Of a stretch of DNA of 64,000 bases, positions 33,857 through 41,824 are shown piece after piece (the first letter of the stretch is position 1; every line of letters begins with the position of its first letter). The position numbers and the translations under genes were made by a program. The notes beneath the pieces are model-generated. The model saw only the letters and a program-made list of their open reading frames with translations, ran no database searches and was not told the DNA's origin. Source of the stretch: Myxococcota bacterium. GTDB lineage: Bacteria; Myxococcota_A; Bradymonadia; UBA7976; UBA1532. Location: contig CAUJDF010000058.1 in the NCBI GenBank assembly GCA_963169045.1, positions 248,001 to 312,000 on the forward strand, written 5' to 3'.

Positions 33857-34670
33857 GCACGAACTGCACGTTGGCCGAGTCCTTGAACTGCCACTGCACC
33901 ACGCCCACGCCGGGCTGCACCCAGTACTGACGCGTCAGGAAGCCCGACTCGTCGTCGGACACCTCGATCTGGCGCACGTTCTCTCGATACTTGCCTTGGA
34001 TGAGCAGGATCTTCTTGTCGGCGCTCGTGACGACACGCAGGTCGATGATGTAGCTGCCGTCCTTCGGCTCCGCCTGGCCCGCTTCCTGATCGGTCCGGAT
34101 GATGCGCGTATCGGCGCTCGAATAGTTGTTGTCGAACTGCCCGGTCGCCCACGCGTCGGAGATGAACTGATACACTGGCAGATAGGAACGATCGGACGTG
34201 CGGACGAACGCCTGCGTTTCGAGCTCGCGCTCCTGCAGGTTGAAGCTCTTGTAGTTGATGCGCGGTCCGACCCCACCCATCTCGGGCTCGACCACGAACG
34301 TCTCCTGAATGACCTGACGGACGCGCTTCGTCTCGCCACCCACGCCGACGTCGAGCACGGCGACGGTCTCGCGCAGGTACTCGTCCTCCTCGCCGTCGAC
34401 CTTCTTCAGGGTCACCTCGGCGCCGGTGGTCGTGTCCTCCTCGGCGCCCTTGCGGCGGTAGCGCCAGACGCCCTCGGCGAGGGGGAAGTGGCTTCGGCAG
34501 TCGCTCTCCGACATCGAGGCGAGGGGCGCGAGGTCGCCCTCGAAGGGCGTGCCGCCACCACCCCCGCCTCCACCTGCGCCTCCGCCGGCGCCGTCGTCGT
34601 CACCGCCTCCGCCGCCGCAGCCCGCCGCGAGCGCGGCCACGAAGCACCACCCGAGTCGCCGAGACGCCAT
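33804..34670 (-). CDS. Lipoprotein of unknown function with Gly-rich linker
   Basis: The 288-residue protein has a lipobox (AALAAGC) right after its start and a Gly/Asp linker (GGGGGDDDGAGGG and more). A beta-rich domain with no recognised family follows; it includes CRSHFPLAEGVWRYRRKG, a pattern often seen in Myxococcota-type surface lipoproteins. It follows the Tim44-like gene by one base, so it ends a leftward operon. It overlaps the M28 peptidase gene tail by 53 bases. Confidence 0.75.
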   Translation of the reverse strand: MASRRLGWCFVAALAAGCGGGGGDDDGAGGGAGGGGGGGGTPFEGDLAPLASMSESDCRSHFPLAEGVWRYRRKGAEEDTTTGAEVTLKKVDGEEDEYLRETVAVLDVGVGGETKRVRQVIQETFVVEPEMGGVGPRINYKSFNLQERELETQAFVRTSDRSYLPVYQFISDAWATGQFDNNYSSADTRIIRTDQEAGQAEPKDGSYIIDLRVVTSADKKILLIQGKYRENVRQIEVSDDESGFLTRQYWVQPGVGVVQWQFKDSANVQFVLTETNLEPMRERHPSCP

Positions 34671-34671
34671 C

Positions 34672-35313
34672 CTACCCCTCGCCCTCGTTCGCCGATGAAC
34701 GCCGCCACGCCGTGATCGGCGGCGGCGGCGCGCGTTTCGCCAGGTCGGTGCGATCCTCGGTGGCCGGCCGGATCGAGTGCAACTGCCACTGATCGCCCGT
34801 GTGGCGGAGCGTCCAGAACTGCTGCATCTCGCGCTCGCCCGCCTGCCCGGCGGCGCGCACCCCGCCCGGCCCCTCGAGCAGGTCGACGCCGCGCACCTCG
34901 ACGCGCAGCTCCACCTCGACGCCGCGGGGCGCCGGCCCCTCGCCGGTCATGGTCAGCCCCAGCGTGTGCACCTTCAGGATCTTGCCGAGCCGCGCGTCGC
35001 GCACCTGCCCCTGCCGCGTCTCCTCGGCGAAGCGCGCCGTCTCGGCTGCGCAGAATTCGGCGGACGCGAACTGCGGGATGACGCCGAGATCGCGCGTGCG
35101 CGAGGCGCGCCAGACGTGCGGCGCCGCGCGCTCCACCCAGGCCCGGATCGCCAACGGCTCGAACTCCGGATAGAACGGCCCGATGCCGCGTCCGAGCAGG
35201 CGCATCGTGCGCCACTCGTGGATCTGCTCGCGGAACAGGAAGTACGCGGCGACGCCGACGATGAGCATCGCGCCGCACCAGAACAGGAACGTGCCGAAGA
35301 AGCCGTACTTCAC
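34672..35313 (-). CDS. Tim44-like domain membrane protein
   Basis: The 213-residue protein has an N-terminal membrane helix (FGTFLFWCGAMLIVGVAAYF). A Tim44/MBA1-like lipid-binding-type domain follows, ending FWTLRHTGDQWQLHSI, the typical end of this fold. Such proteins associate with the inner membrane, and their bacterial role is not established. It starts at GTG overlapping the helicase stop (GTGA), so the two genes are coupled. Confidence 0.7.
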   Translation of the reverse strand: MKYGFFGTFLFWCGAMLIVGVAAYFLFREQIHEWRTMRLLGRGIGPFYPEFEPLAIRAWVERAAPHVWRASRTRDLGVIPQFASAEFCAAETARFAEETRQGQVRDARLGKILKVHTLGLTMTGEGPAPRGVEVELRVEVRGVDLLEGPGGVRAAGQAGEREMQQFWTLRHTGDQWQLHSIRPATEDRTDLAKRAPPPPITAWRRSSANEGEG

Positions 35314-37304
35314 GGGGCCTCGGCGATGCGCCAGACCTCGAGGAGCGACGCGTCGGTGAGCGGCAGCTCGGCGAGGAAACGGCTCGGCCGCTGGAGCACG
35401 CGCATGCGGTCGCGGTCGACGGCCCATTGGGTGTGGCACAGGTACAGGTCGCGGCGCGCCCGCGTCACGGCCACGTAGAAGAGGCGCCGCTCCTCCTCCT
35501 CTTCCTCCTGCGTCTTCAGCGCGCGCCCGAGCGGGAAGCGCCCGTCGCTGAGGTGCAGCACGAAGACGACGTCCCACTCGAGGCCCTTCGCCTGGTGCAC
35601 CGTCGAGAGCAGCAGGTGCTCGTCGGGATCGGCGCCGCGCTGGATCTCCTCGGCGGAGACGTTCTCGACGAGCGCCAGCTCCTCGAGGAACGCCGTGTAG
35701 TCGTCGAACTGCGAGGCGAAGTGGCCGAGCTGGCGGATGTCCTCGACGCGCTGCTCGCCGTTCGGGTAGCTGTCGCGCAGGTGCCGCTCGTAGCCGCGAT
35801 CGAGCAGATAGTCGAACATCGACGCGGGGTTGCCGGTCATGCCCGGCTGGCCGAGCGCCAGCAGCGTTTCGCGCACCTGCCCGAAGCCCTTGCGCGCCCG
35901 CGACGAGAGCCCCGGCGGCTCGACACCCGTCTGCAGCGCCCGCCACGGATCACCGTGCACGCTCAGCGCGCTGAAGATGTTGTTGGCGTGGGCGTTGCCG
36001 ATGCCCTCCTGCAGGCGCAGCACGCGCGTCCATGCGAGGCGGTCGAGCGGGTTGAACAGGACGCGCAGGTGCGCGAGCAGATCGCGGATGTGCGCCTGCT
36101 CGAAGAACCGCAGGCCGCTGCGCACCACGAACGGGATGCCGCGCCGCTGCAGCTCGAGCTGCAGCTCCATGGCCTGGTAGTGGGCGCGGTAGAGCACCGC
36201 CATGCTCTTGAGCTCGGTGCCTTCCTCGCGCAGCTCGAGCACCCGCTGCGCCACGAAGCGCGCCTGCTGCTCGCCGTCGATCAGCGACACGCACGCCGGC
36301 CGCTCGCCCTCGTCGCGCACCGCCTCGAGCGTCTTCTCGAACTGCCGCCGGTTGAAGCGGATGCTGCGGTTCGCCACCGCCAGGATCTGCGGCGTCGAGC
36401 GGTAGTTCGTCTCGAGCCGGTGCACGACCGCGCCCGGAAAATGTTTAGGAAAATCGAGGATATTTGCCACATCGGCGCCGCGGAACGAGTAGATCGACTG
36501 GCAGTCGTCGCCCACGGCCATCACGTTCCCGTGCCGCGACGACATCAGCTTCACGAGCGCCGCCTGCAGCTTGTTCGTGTCCTGGTACTCGTCGACGAGC
36601 ACGTGCACGAACTGCTCGGCGTAGGCGGCGCGCACGTCGGGGTGGTCTTCCAGCAACAGGCGCCAGTTCACCAGCAGGTCGTCGTAATCCATCAGGTTCA
36701 TCTCGACCTTGTGCTCGAGGTACCGCGTCATGACACGGTCGAGCTGGGGGAGATGGCTGATGAACTGCGGCCAGCGCTCCTGAACCACGGAGGCCAGCGT
36801 ACGGTCGACGTTGACCGCCGTGGACAACATCGAGAGCGCCACGTCCGCTTTCGGAAACCGTCGCCCCGACGGATCACCGACGACCTCGCCGAGCGTCGCG
36901 CCCATGAGGTCGCGCGCCTCCTCGCTGTTCACGATGCCGAAGTTGTTGCCGTAGCCGAGGCGCTCGGCGTGGCGGCGCAGGATGCGGTTGCCGATGTGGT
37001 GGAACGTGCCCGCCCAGATCTTGTCGGCGGCGATCGGCACCAGCTTCGCCACGCGCTCCTTCATCTCGCGCGCGGCCTTGTTCGTGAACGTGAGCAGCAG
37101 GATGCGGTCGGGGTCGACGCCGCCGTCGATCAGGTGGGCGGTGCGGTAGACGAGCGTGCGCGTCTTGCCGGTGCCCGCGCCGGCGATGACGAGGAGCGGC
37201 CCCGGGCCGGCCTCGGCGACACGCCGCTGTTCGTCGTTGAGATCACTGAGGAACCCGGGCCGGCGGACGCCGACTCTCGGGGCCTCGAGCACGTATCGCC
37301 GCAT
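35310..37304 (-). CDS. UvrD/Rep/PcrA-type ATP-dependent DNA helicase
   Basis: The 664-residue superfamily-1A helicase shows the motif I P-loop AGAGTGKT at residues 41-48, motif Ia TFTNKAAREM and motif II VLVDEYQDTN. Also visible are motif III GDDCQSIYSFRGA, motif IV LETNYRST, motif V TVHQAKGLEWD and motif VI VAVTRARRDLYL. It unwinds DNA 3'-5' in repair and replication restart. UvrD, PcrA and Rep cannot be told apart from sequence alone. It follows the GH57-like gene after about 40 bases. Confidence 0.92.
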   Translation of the reverse strand: MRRYVLEAPRVGVRRPGFLSDLNDEQRRVAEAGPGPLLVIAGAGTGKTRTLVYRTAHLIDGGVDPDRILLLTFTNKAAREMKERVAKLVPIAADKIWAGTFHHIGNRILRRHAERLGYGNNFGIVNSEEARDLMGATLGEVVGDPSGRRFPKADVALSMLSTAVNVDRTLASVVQERWPQFISHLPQLDRVMTRYLEHKVEMNLMDYDDLLVNWRLLLEDHPDVRAAYAEQFVHVLVDEYQDTNKLQAALVKLMSSRHGNVMAVGDDCQSIYSFRGADVANILDFPKHFPGAVVHRLETNYRSTPQILAVANRSIRFNRRQFEKTLEAVRDEGERPACVSLIDGEQQARFVAQRVLELREEGTELKSMAVLYRAHYQAMELQLELQRRGIPFVVRSGLRFFEQAHIRDLLAHLRVLFNPLDRLAWTRVLRLQEGIGNAHANNIFSALSVHGDPWRALQTGVEPPGLSSRARKGFGQVRETLLALGQPGMTGNPASMFDYLLDRGYERHLRDSYPNGEQRVEDIRQLGHFASQFDDYTAFLEELALVENVSAEEIQRGADPDEHLLLSTVHQAKGLEWDVVFVLHLSDGRFPLGRALKTQEEEEEERRLFYVAVTRARRDLYLCHTQWAVDRDRMRVLQRPSRFLAELPLTDASLLEVWRIAEAP

Positions 37305-37345
37305 GGCGCGCGATGGTAGTGGTCGGCCGCCCCCCGGACAACCGT

Positions 37346-38740
37346 TCAGCGTCCCCAGGCCTGCGGGTCGAGCGCGGGGAAGAGCGGCCAGCGCGCCTCG
37401 CGCTCGGCGAGGAACGACTCCTCGGCGCCGTCGGCCAGGCGGTGGAACGCGGCGAGGTGGTCGCGCAGCTGCGCGACCGCGCCGTCGACGTCGTCGCCGC
37501 GGTGCAGGCGCTCGGGCCAGTCGGCGGCCTGCGCCAGCAGCAGCTCGCGGGCGGCCTGGGCGAGCCGCCGCCGGTCGGCCCCCTCGCGCGCCAGGCTGCG
37601 CAGGCGATCGGCGGCGTGGTGCAGGTGCGGGACGATCCACTCGCTGCCGGGCGTGCACAGCGCCTTCGCGTGCCCCCCGGGCGCGGTGCTCGAAGGCGCC
37701 GGCCGCGTCTCCTGCAGCAGGCGCCCGCCCGCCAGCCACGCCGCGGGCGTCGTCGCCTCGAGGCGCCGCGCGTGCAGGCGCCGGAAGAGGTCCTCGATCA
37801 GCCAGGCGGCCTCGTCGCGCCGCGCCTCGAGCTCGACCAGGAAGATCGGCGACTGCATGTGGCGTCGAACGGCCTCGCTGTGGCCCTCGAAGCGGTCGAT
37901 CAGGGTGGTCGCGAGCTCGGTGGCACGCGCGCGGGCCGCCGCGGCATCGTACAGCGCTTTGTGGGGCGTCGGCCCGGTCTGCCGCCAGGGTGTGTCCGGG
38001 AGTCGCCAGGTCGGCTCCCGCGCGGCGGCGGCCTCGATCTCGCGGGTGAGGCCCTCGTGCCGCGCGAACGCCGCCACGCCGCCGGCGACGACCGGCGCGA
38101 ACACCCCGAACACCGGCGGGCTCGCCGCGTCGAGCAGGCCGTGCGGCGCGACCGCGAACCAGCGCAGCCCGGCCTCGGCGAAGACCTCCTCGCAGCCCGG
38201 CGCGTAGCCGCACGCGGGGGGGCGGATGCCGGCAGGCGGGCGGCCGAAGTGACGCGTGTGCTCGGCGACGGCCACCTCGACCTGGCCGCGCAGCGCCGCG
38301 CGGTCTTGTAGGAGCGGCAGGAAGCCGCGCGTCGCGGTGGTCGTCGCCACCTCGACGCGGTCGAGGTCGGCGAGGCGCCGGTACTCGGCGACGACGTCCC
38401 CGCCGAGCGTCTCGAAGAGCCGGAAGTGTGCGTCGAGCAGGTCGCGCAGCTGCACCGCCGTCGCGTGCATCGGCGCGTCGTGCCGCGTGCGTTCGACCTC
38501 CGCGTCGGCCTGCAGGAGCGTCGTCTCGACCCCGACCCGGATCGCGTCGCGCTCGCGCTCGAGCATGGCCAGCGCCGTCGGCGACAGCACCACGGTGAGC
38601 GGCGAGCGCACGGCGTCGGTCTCGAGGCGCCGCAGCGCCGCCAGGAGCGGCAGGTGCACGCCGAGGGTCGCCGCGACCGCCGCGCGCGCGTCGCCCGGGG
38701 CAAACGGCAGGTGGTGCTCGACGACGAGGGCGAGGCTCAT
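37346..38740 (-). CDS. GH57 / DUF1957-like protein lacking catalytic residues
   Basis: The 464-residue protein resembles the GH57 alpha-glucan branching-enzyme-like family over its length: ATTTATRGFLPLL, GIRPPACGYAPG and a C-terminal SEWIVPHLHHA plus LLLAQAADWPERL. The usual nucleophile motif W-L-x-E-C-G-Y reads R-P-P-A-C-G-Y, so the catalytic Glu is Ala176. The acid/base segment Y-D-x-E-L-F-G-H-W is not preserved (LVELEARRDEAAWL). It is therefore a likely pseudoenzyme with a sugar-binding or scaffold role. It overlaps the DUF4912 gene by ATGA. Confidence 0.75.
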   Translation of the reverse strand: MSLALVVEHHLPFAPGDARAAVAATLGVHLPLLAALRRLETDAVRSPLTVVLSPTALAMLERERDAIRVGVETTLLQADAEVERTRHDAPMHATAVQLRDLLDAHFRLFETLGGDVVAEYRRLADLDRVEVATTTATRGFLPLLQDRAALRGQVEVAVAEHTRHFGRPPAGIRPPACGYAPGCEEVFAEAGLRWFAVAPHGLLDAASPPVFGVFAPVVAGGVAAFARHEGLTREIEAAAAREPTWRLPDTPWRQTGPTPHKALYDAAAARARATELATTLIDRFEGHSEAVRRHMQSPIFLVELEARRDEAAWLIEDLFRRLHARRLEATTPAAWLAGGRLLQETRPAPSSTAPGGHAKALCTPGSEWIVPHLHHAADRLRSLAREGADRRRLAQAARELLLAQAADWPERLHRGDDVDGAVAQLRDHLAAFHRLADGAEESFLAEREARWPLFPALDPQAWGR

Positions 38741-39408
38741 CGGAAAAGCTCCGCCGCGCTCAGGCGCCGCAGCGCCTCGGTCTCGACCCCGGCCGGCACC
38801 GGATGACGCGCGCCGGACGCGTCGACAAAGCGGACCGGGTCGCTCCCCGGTCCGGCGTGGGGCAGCTGCACCGGGTTCGAGCGCGCGACGCCTACGAAGC
38901 CGTCGCCCGCACGGAAACCGACGGCGGCGGTCAGCCGCAACCCATCGTGATCAAATGAGATTCTGCGATGGCCGAGCCAGACGCCGACCGGCGCGTCGCG
39001 GATCTCCGTCTCGTCGCCGCGGCCGATGAGATACAGGCGCAAGATGAGCTCCACGCCGTGCTCGGCCCCGCCGAGGCTGGCGCGGGCGCGGGTGAGGCCC
39101 TCGGAGGTGAGCTCCCAGTAGAGGAGCGCGGAGCGCGCGTCGATCGGGACGGCGACGATGTGGTCGTGGCCGGTGACGACGGGGAGCGCCGGCCAGTCCG
39201 CCGGCGCCGGTGTGCGCCAGGCGGCGGGCGCCTCGGGGAGCGGCGCCGGCGCCTCGGGGAGCGGCGCCGGCGCCTCGGCCGGCTTGCGGCGCGCGCGGGG
39301 CTTCGCGGGTGCGGCCGGCGCCTCGGCCGGCTTGCGGCGCGCGCGGGGCTTCGCGGGTGCGACCGGCGCCTCGGCGATCTTCTTCTCGCGCTTCTTCCGC
39401 TCGGCCAT
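38737..39408 (-). CDS. DUF4912 domain protein with Ala/Pro/Lys repeat linker
   Basis: The 223-residue protein starts MAERKKREKKIAEAP and has a basic, repetitive Pro/Ala/Arg/Lys N-terminal half coded by two 48-base and two 21-base tandem repeats. A DUF4912 domain follows (DHIVAVPIDARSALLYWELT, LRLYLIGRGDETEI, GVWLGHRRISF). DUF4912 genes often adjoin GH57 branching-enzyme genes, as here. The domain's role is unknown. It leads the operon with GH57-like, UvrD/Rep and Tim44-like genes. Confidence 0.78.
   Translation of the reverse strand: MAERKKREKKIAEAPVAPAKPRARRKPAEAPAAPAKPRARRKPAEAPAPLPEAPAPLPEAPAAWRTPAPADWPALPVVTGHDHIVAVPIDARSALLYWELTSEGLTRARASLGGAEHGVELILRLYLIGRGDETEIRDAPVGVWLGHRRISFDHDGLRLTAAVGFRAGDGFVGVARSNPVQLPHAGPGSDPVRFVDASGARHPVPAGVETEALRRLSAAELFR
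39229..39366. repeat. Tandem repeats in the DUF4912 gene (2 x 21 and 2 x 48 bases)
   Basis: Two 21-base units (39229-39249, 39250-39270; PAPLPEA in the protein) are followed by two 48-base units (39271-39318, 39319-39366) that differ at a single base. The larger unit encodes 16 residues of the type APAKPRARRKPAEAP. They may vary in number between strains. Confidence 0.85.
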
Positions 39409-39436
39409 CGTGGCACTCGCCCCCCGGGGTCGTGGC

Positions 39437-39465
39437 GTCATAAGTCGCCCCACCGGACGTGTCAA
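39437..39465 (-). promoter_or_regulatory. Promoter of the DUF4912 operon
   Basis: A perfect TTGACA (39460-39465) is followed by 17 bases and TATGAC (39437-39442) on the minus strand, about 28 bases before the ATG. This is one of the best promoter matches in the window. Confidence 0.6.
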
Positions 39466-39545
39466 CCGCCCCCACCGATGAGGCACCGGCGCGTCCGGAT
39501 TCGCCTGCGATTCGCGGACATGAGACCCGGGTCGCCCACCGTGGG

Positions 39546-39563
39546 TGGGTAAAACTGTACCCA
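39546..39563. promoter_or_regulatory. Inverted repeat near the two-component operon promoter
   Basis: TGGGTA-AAACTG-TACCCA forms a perfect 6+6+6 palindrome. It overlaps the -35 position of a TAAAAT -10 box at 39578-39583 that lies upstream of the response-regulator gene. The position suits an operator. Confidence 0.45.
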
Positions 39564-39618
39564 CAGCACCACCCGGCTAAAATCGGTCGGCCCCGATCAC
39601 CGTACGAAGAGTGCACGA

Positions 39619-39638
39619 GGTCCACCGTTCCGTGGACC
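39619..39638 (+). promoter_or_regulatory. Leader hairpin next to the ribosome site of the response-regulator gene
   Basis: GGTCCAC (39619-39625) pairs with GTGGACC (39632-39638) around a six-base loop. It stands directly before the GGGGAGG ribosome site (39639-39645) and the GTG start at 39651, so it could affect translation. Confidence 0.5.
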
Positions 39639-39650
39639 GGGGAGGCCACC

Positions 39651-40187
39651 GTGTCCGCTTCGACCCGCGAACAGCCGCTGCTCCTCATCGTCGACGACGA
39701 GGACAGCGTGCGCAACGCGCTCAGGCGCGCCCTGCGCCGGGAGCCGTATCGGGTGCAGCTCGCCGGCTCCGCCGCCGAGGCGCTCGAGATGATGCGGGCG
39801 GAGCGCCCGGATCTGCTCGTGAGCGACCACCTGATGCCGCAGATGACCGGCATCGAGCTCATGCGGCGCGTGCGCCTGCTCTACCCGGACGTGGGCCGCA
39901 TCGTGCTCACCGGCCAGGCCGAGCTCGACACGGTGATCGCGGCGATCAACGAGGGCGAGGTGTTCCGCTTCCTGCGCAAGCCGTGGGACGACGCCGAGCT
40001 CAAGCTGGTGCTCCACCTCGCCTGGCAGTCGGTGAGCGAGGAGCGCGAGAACCGCCGGCTGCTCGAGCGCCTCAAGTCGCAGGCCGACTTCCTGCGCAAG
40101 ATGGACGCCGAGCATCCCGGCCTGTCGTCGATCCGCCGCGATGCGAGCGGCGCGATCCTGCTCGACGAGGAAGTGACGGGATTCTGA
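39651..40187 (+). CDS. Single-domain (CheY-like) response regulator
   Basis: The 178-residue protein has one receiver domain with the acidic pocket (VDDED), the phospho-acceptor Asp59 (LLVSDHLMP), a Thr in LTGQAE and Lys in KPWDD. A short helical tail follows with no DNA-binding domain. The GTG start has GGGGAGG six bases upstream. Its stop overlaps the kinase ATG by one base. It may relay phosphate among the three genes of the operon. Confidence 0.9.
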   Translation: MSASTREQPLLLIVDDEDSVRNALRRALRREPYRVQLAGSAAEALEMMRAERPDLLVSDHLMPQMTGIELMRRVRLLYPDVGRIVLTGQAELDTVIAAINEGEVFRFLRKPWDDAELKLVLHLAWQSVSEERENRRLLERLKSQADFLRKMDAEHPGLSSIRRDASGAILLDEEVTGF

Positions 40188-41824
40188 TGTCCGGCGAGTT
40201 CCTCAGGCCCCGACCGACGCCCGGCGCCCGCGACCGCTTCCCACCCATCGTGGAGACGCCCGCGGTGCTGTTCGTCGACGACGAGCCGCTCGTACGCCGC
40301 ACCGTGCAGCGCACGCTGTGGCGCGACGGCTTCGTCGTGCACCTCGCCGAGAACGCGCACGACGCGTTGGCGAAGCTCGAGTCGGGGGAGCTCGCCGTCC
40401 AGGTGGTCGTCAGCGATCTGATGATGCCCGGCATGGACGGCATCACCTTCCTGGCGCTCGTCCGCGAGCGCTGGCCGCGCCTGCAGCGCATGCTGCTCAC
40501 GGCGAGCGACGAGACGGACAAGATCCAGCGGGCGATCAACGAAGCCGGCGTCCACCGCTTCGTCCACAAGCCGTGGGAGCCGGCGATGCTGTTCGCGACC
40601 GTCCGCGACTGCGTCGAGCAGTGGGCGGTGCTCGCCGAGCGCGACCGTCTGCAGGAGATCACGAACAAGCAGAACGAGGCGCTGCTCTCGCTGACGCACG
40701 AGCTCGAGCACAAGGTCCAGCAGCGGACGGCGGACCTCGAGCGCGCGAGCCGCGACTGGCGGCGCACCTTCGACTCGATCGCCGATCCGCTGACCATCGT
40801 CGACGGCAAGCTGCGCATCAAGCGGGCCAACACCGCGGTCGCCCAGCACGCCCGCGAGGACATCCGCCGCATCGTCGGCCGCCGCTGTCACGAGGTGCTC
40901 TTCGGCCGGCCGGATCCGTGCGAAGGCTGCCCGCTCGCGCAGGGCGAGACCGGCGAGGAGAGCATCCGCCTCACCGACGCCCGCAACGGGCGTCAGTGGC
41001 GGGTGACCACGTGGCCGCTGCACGACAGCGATCCGGAGGACCGCGACGAGGGCATGTCGGTGTGCCACTACGAGGACATCACCGACCAGGTCGCGCTGCA
41101 GCAGCAGGTGATCTCGCTCGAGAAGATGGCGGCCATCGGCGAGCTCGCCGGCTGCGTCGCCCACGAGCTGAACAACCCGCTGACGGCGATCTCGAGCTTC
41201 ACGCAGATCATGCAGCGCATGGTCGGCGGCAACGAGGACCTGAAGGCGTTCACGACGGACATCCTCGAGGCGGCGCAGCGGTGCACGAAGATCGTGCAGA
41301 GCCTGCTCGACTACGCGCGCCCGAGCCCGGCCGCCGACGCCTTCATCGACGTCGATATCGGTCAGGTGCTGACCGGCTGCCTGCGCCTCGCCGAGGTGCA
41401 GCCGATGGTGCGGCGCGGCCACCTGAAGTTCGCGACCCGTGTGCCATCAGACCTGTGGCGTGTGCGGGGCAACCCCGACGCCCTCAAGTCCGTCTACCTG
41501 AACCTGATCAACAACGCGATCCAGGCGATGAGCGGCGAGGGAACGCTGTCCATCGACGCCGAGAACGTGGCCGCCGATCGGGTGGTTCGGGTGCGGGTGA
41601 GCGACACGGGGCCGGGCGTGCCCGACGCCCTGATGCACAAGATCTTCGAGCCGTTCTTCACCACCAAAGCGAAGAACGAGGGGGGGACCGGCCTCGGCCT
41701 GGCGATCGTCGCCAAGGAGATCCGGACCCACGGTGGCGACATTTCGGTCGAGAACCTCGCGGAGGGCGGGGCATGTTTCGAAGTGAACCTGCCCGCAATC
41801 GTCCCGCAACAGGAAGAGACATGA
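40187..41824 (+). CDS. Hybrid sensor histidine kinase with N-terminal receiver domain
   Basis: The 545-residue soluble kinase has a receiver domain at residues 1-150 with Asp77 (VVVSDLMMPGMDG) and a coiled-coil linker. A PAS domain with a conserved Cys pair follows (CHEVLF, PCEGCPLAQG). The HisKA box is LAGCVAHELNNPLTAIS, with an HATPase that has the N-box NLINNAIQAM and DTGPGVP, ending GTGLGLAIVAKEI. There is no membrane segment, so it senses an internal cue. It overlaps the next regulator gene by ATGA. Confidence 0.92.
   Translation: MSGEFLRPRPTPGARDRFPPIVETPAVLFVDDEPLVRRTVQRTLWRDGFVVHLAENAHDALAKLESGELAVQVVVSDLMMPGMDGITFLALVRERWPRLQRMLLTASDETDKIQRAINEAGVHRFVHKPWEPAMLFATVRDCVEQWAVLAERDRLQEITNKQNEALLSLTHELEHKVQQRTADLERASRDWRRTFDSIADPLTIVDGKLRIKRANTAVAQHAREDIRRIVGRRCHEVLFGRPDPCEGCPLAQGETGEESIRLTDARNGRQWRVTTWPLHDSDPEDRDEGMSVCHYEDITDQVALQQQVISLEKMAAIGELAGCVAHELNNPLTAISSFTQIMQRMVGGNEDLKAFTTDILEAAQRCTKIVQSLLDYARPSPAADAFIDVDIGQVLTGCLRLAEVQPMVRRGHLKFATRVPSDLWRVRGNPDALKSVYLNLINNAIQAMSGEGTLSIDAENVAADRVVRVRVSDTGPGVPDALMHKIFEPFFTTKAKNEGGTGLGLAIVAKEIRTHGGDISVENLAEGGACFEVNLPAIVPQQEET

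Noticed and set aside
39271-39366. CRISPR-like direct repeats
   Set aside because: The two 48-base units have no spacers and encode an in-frame protein repeat.
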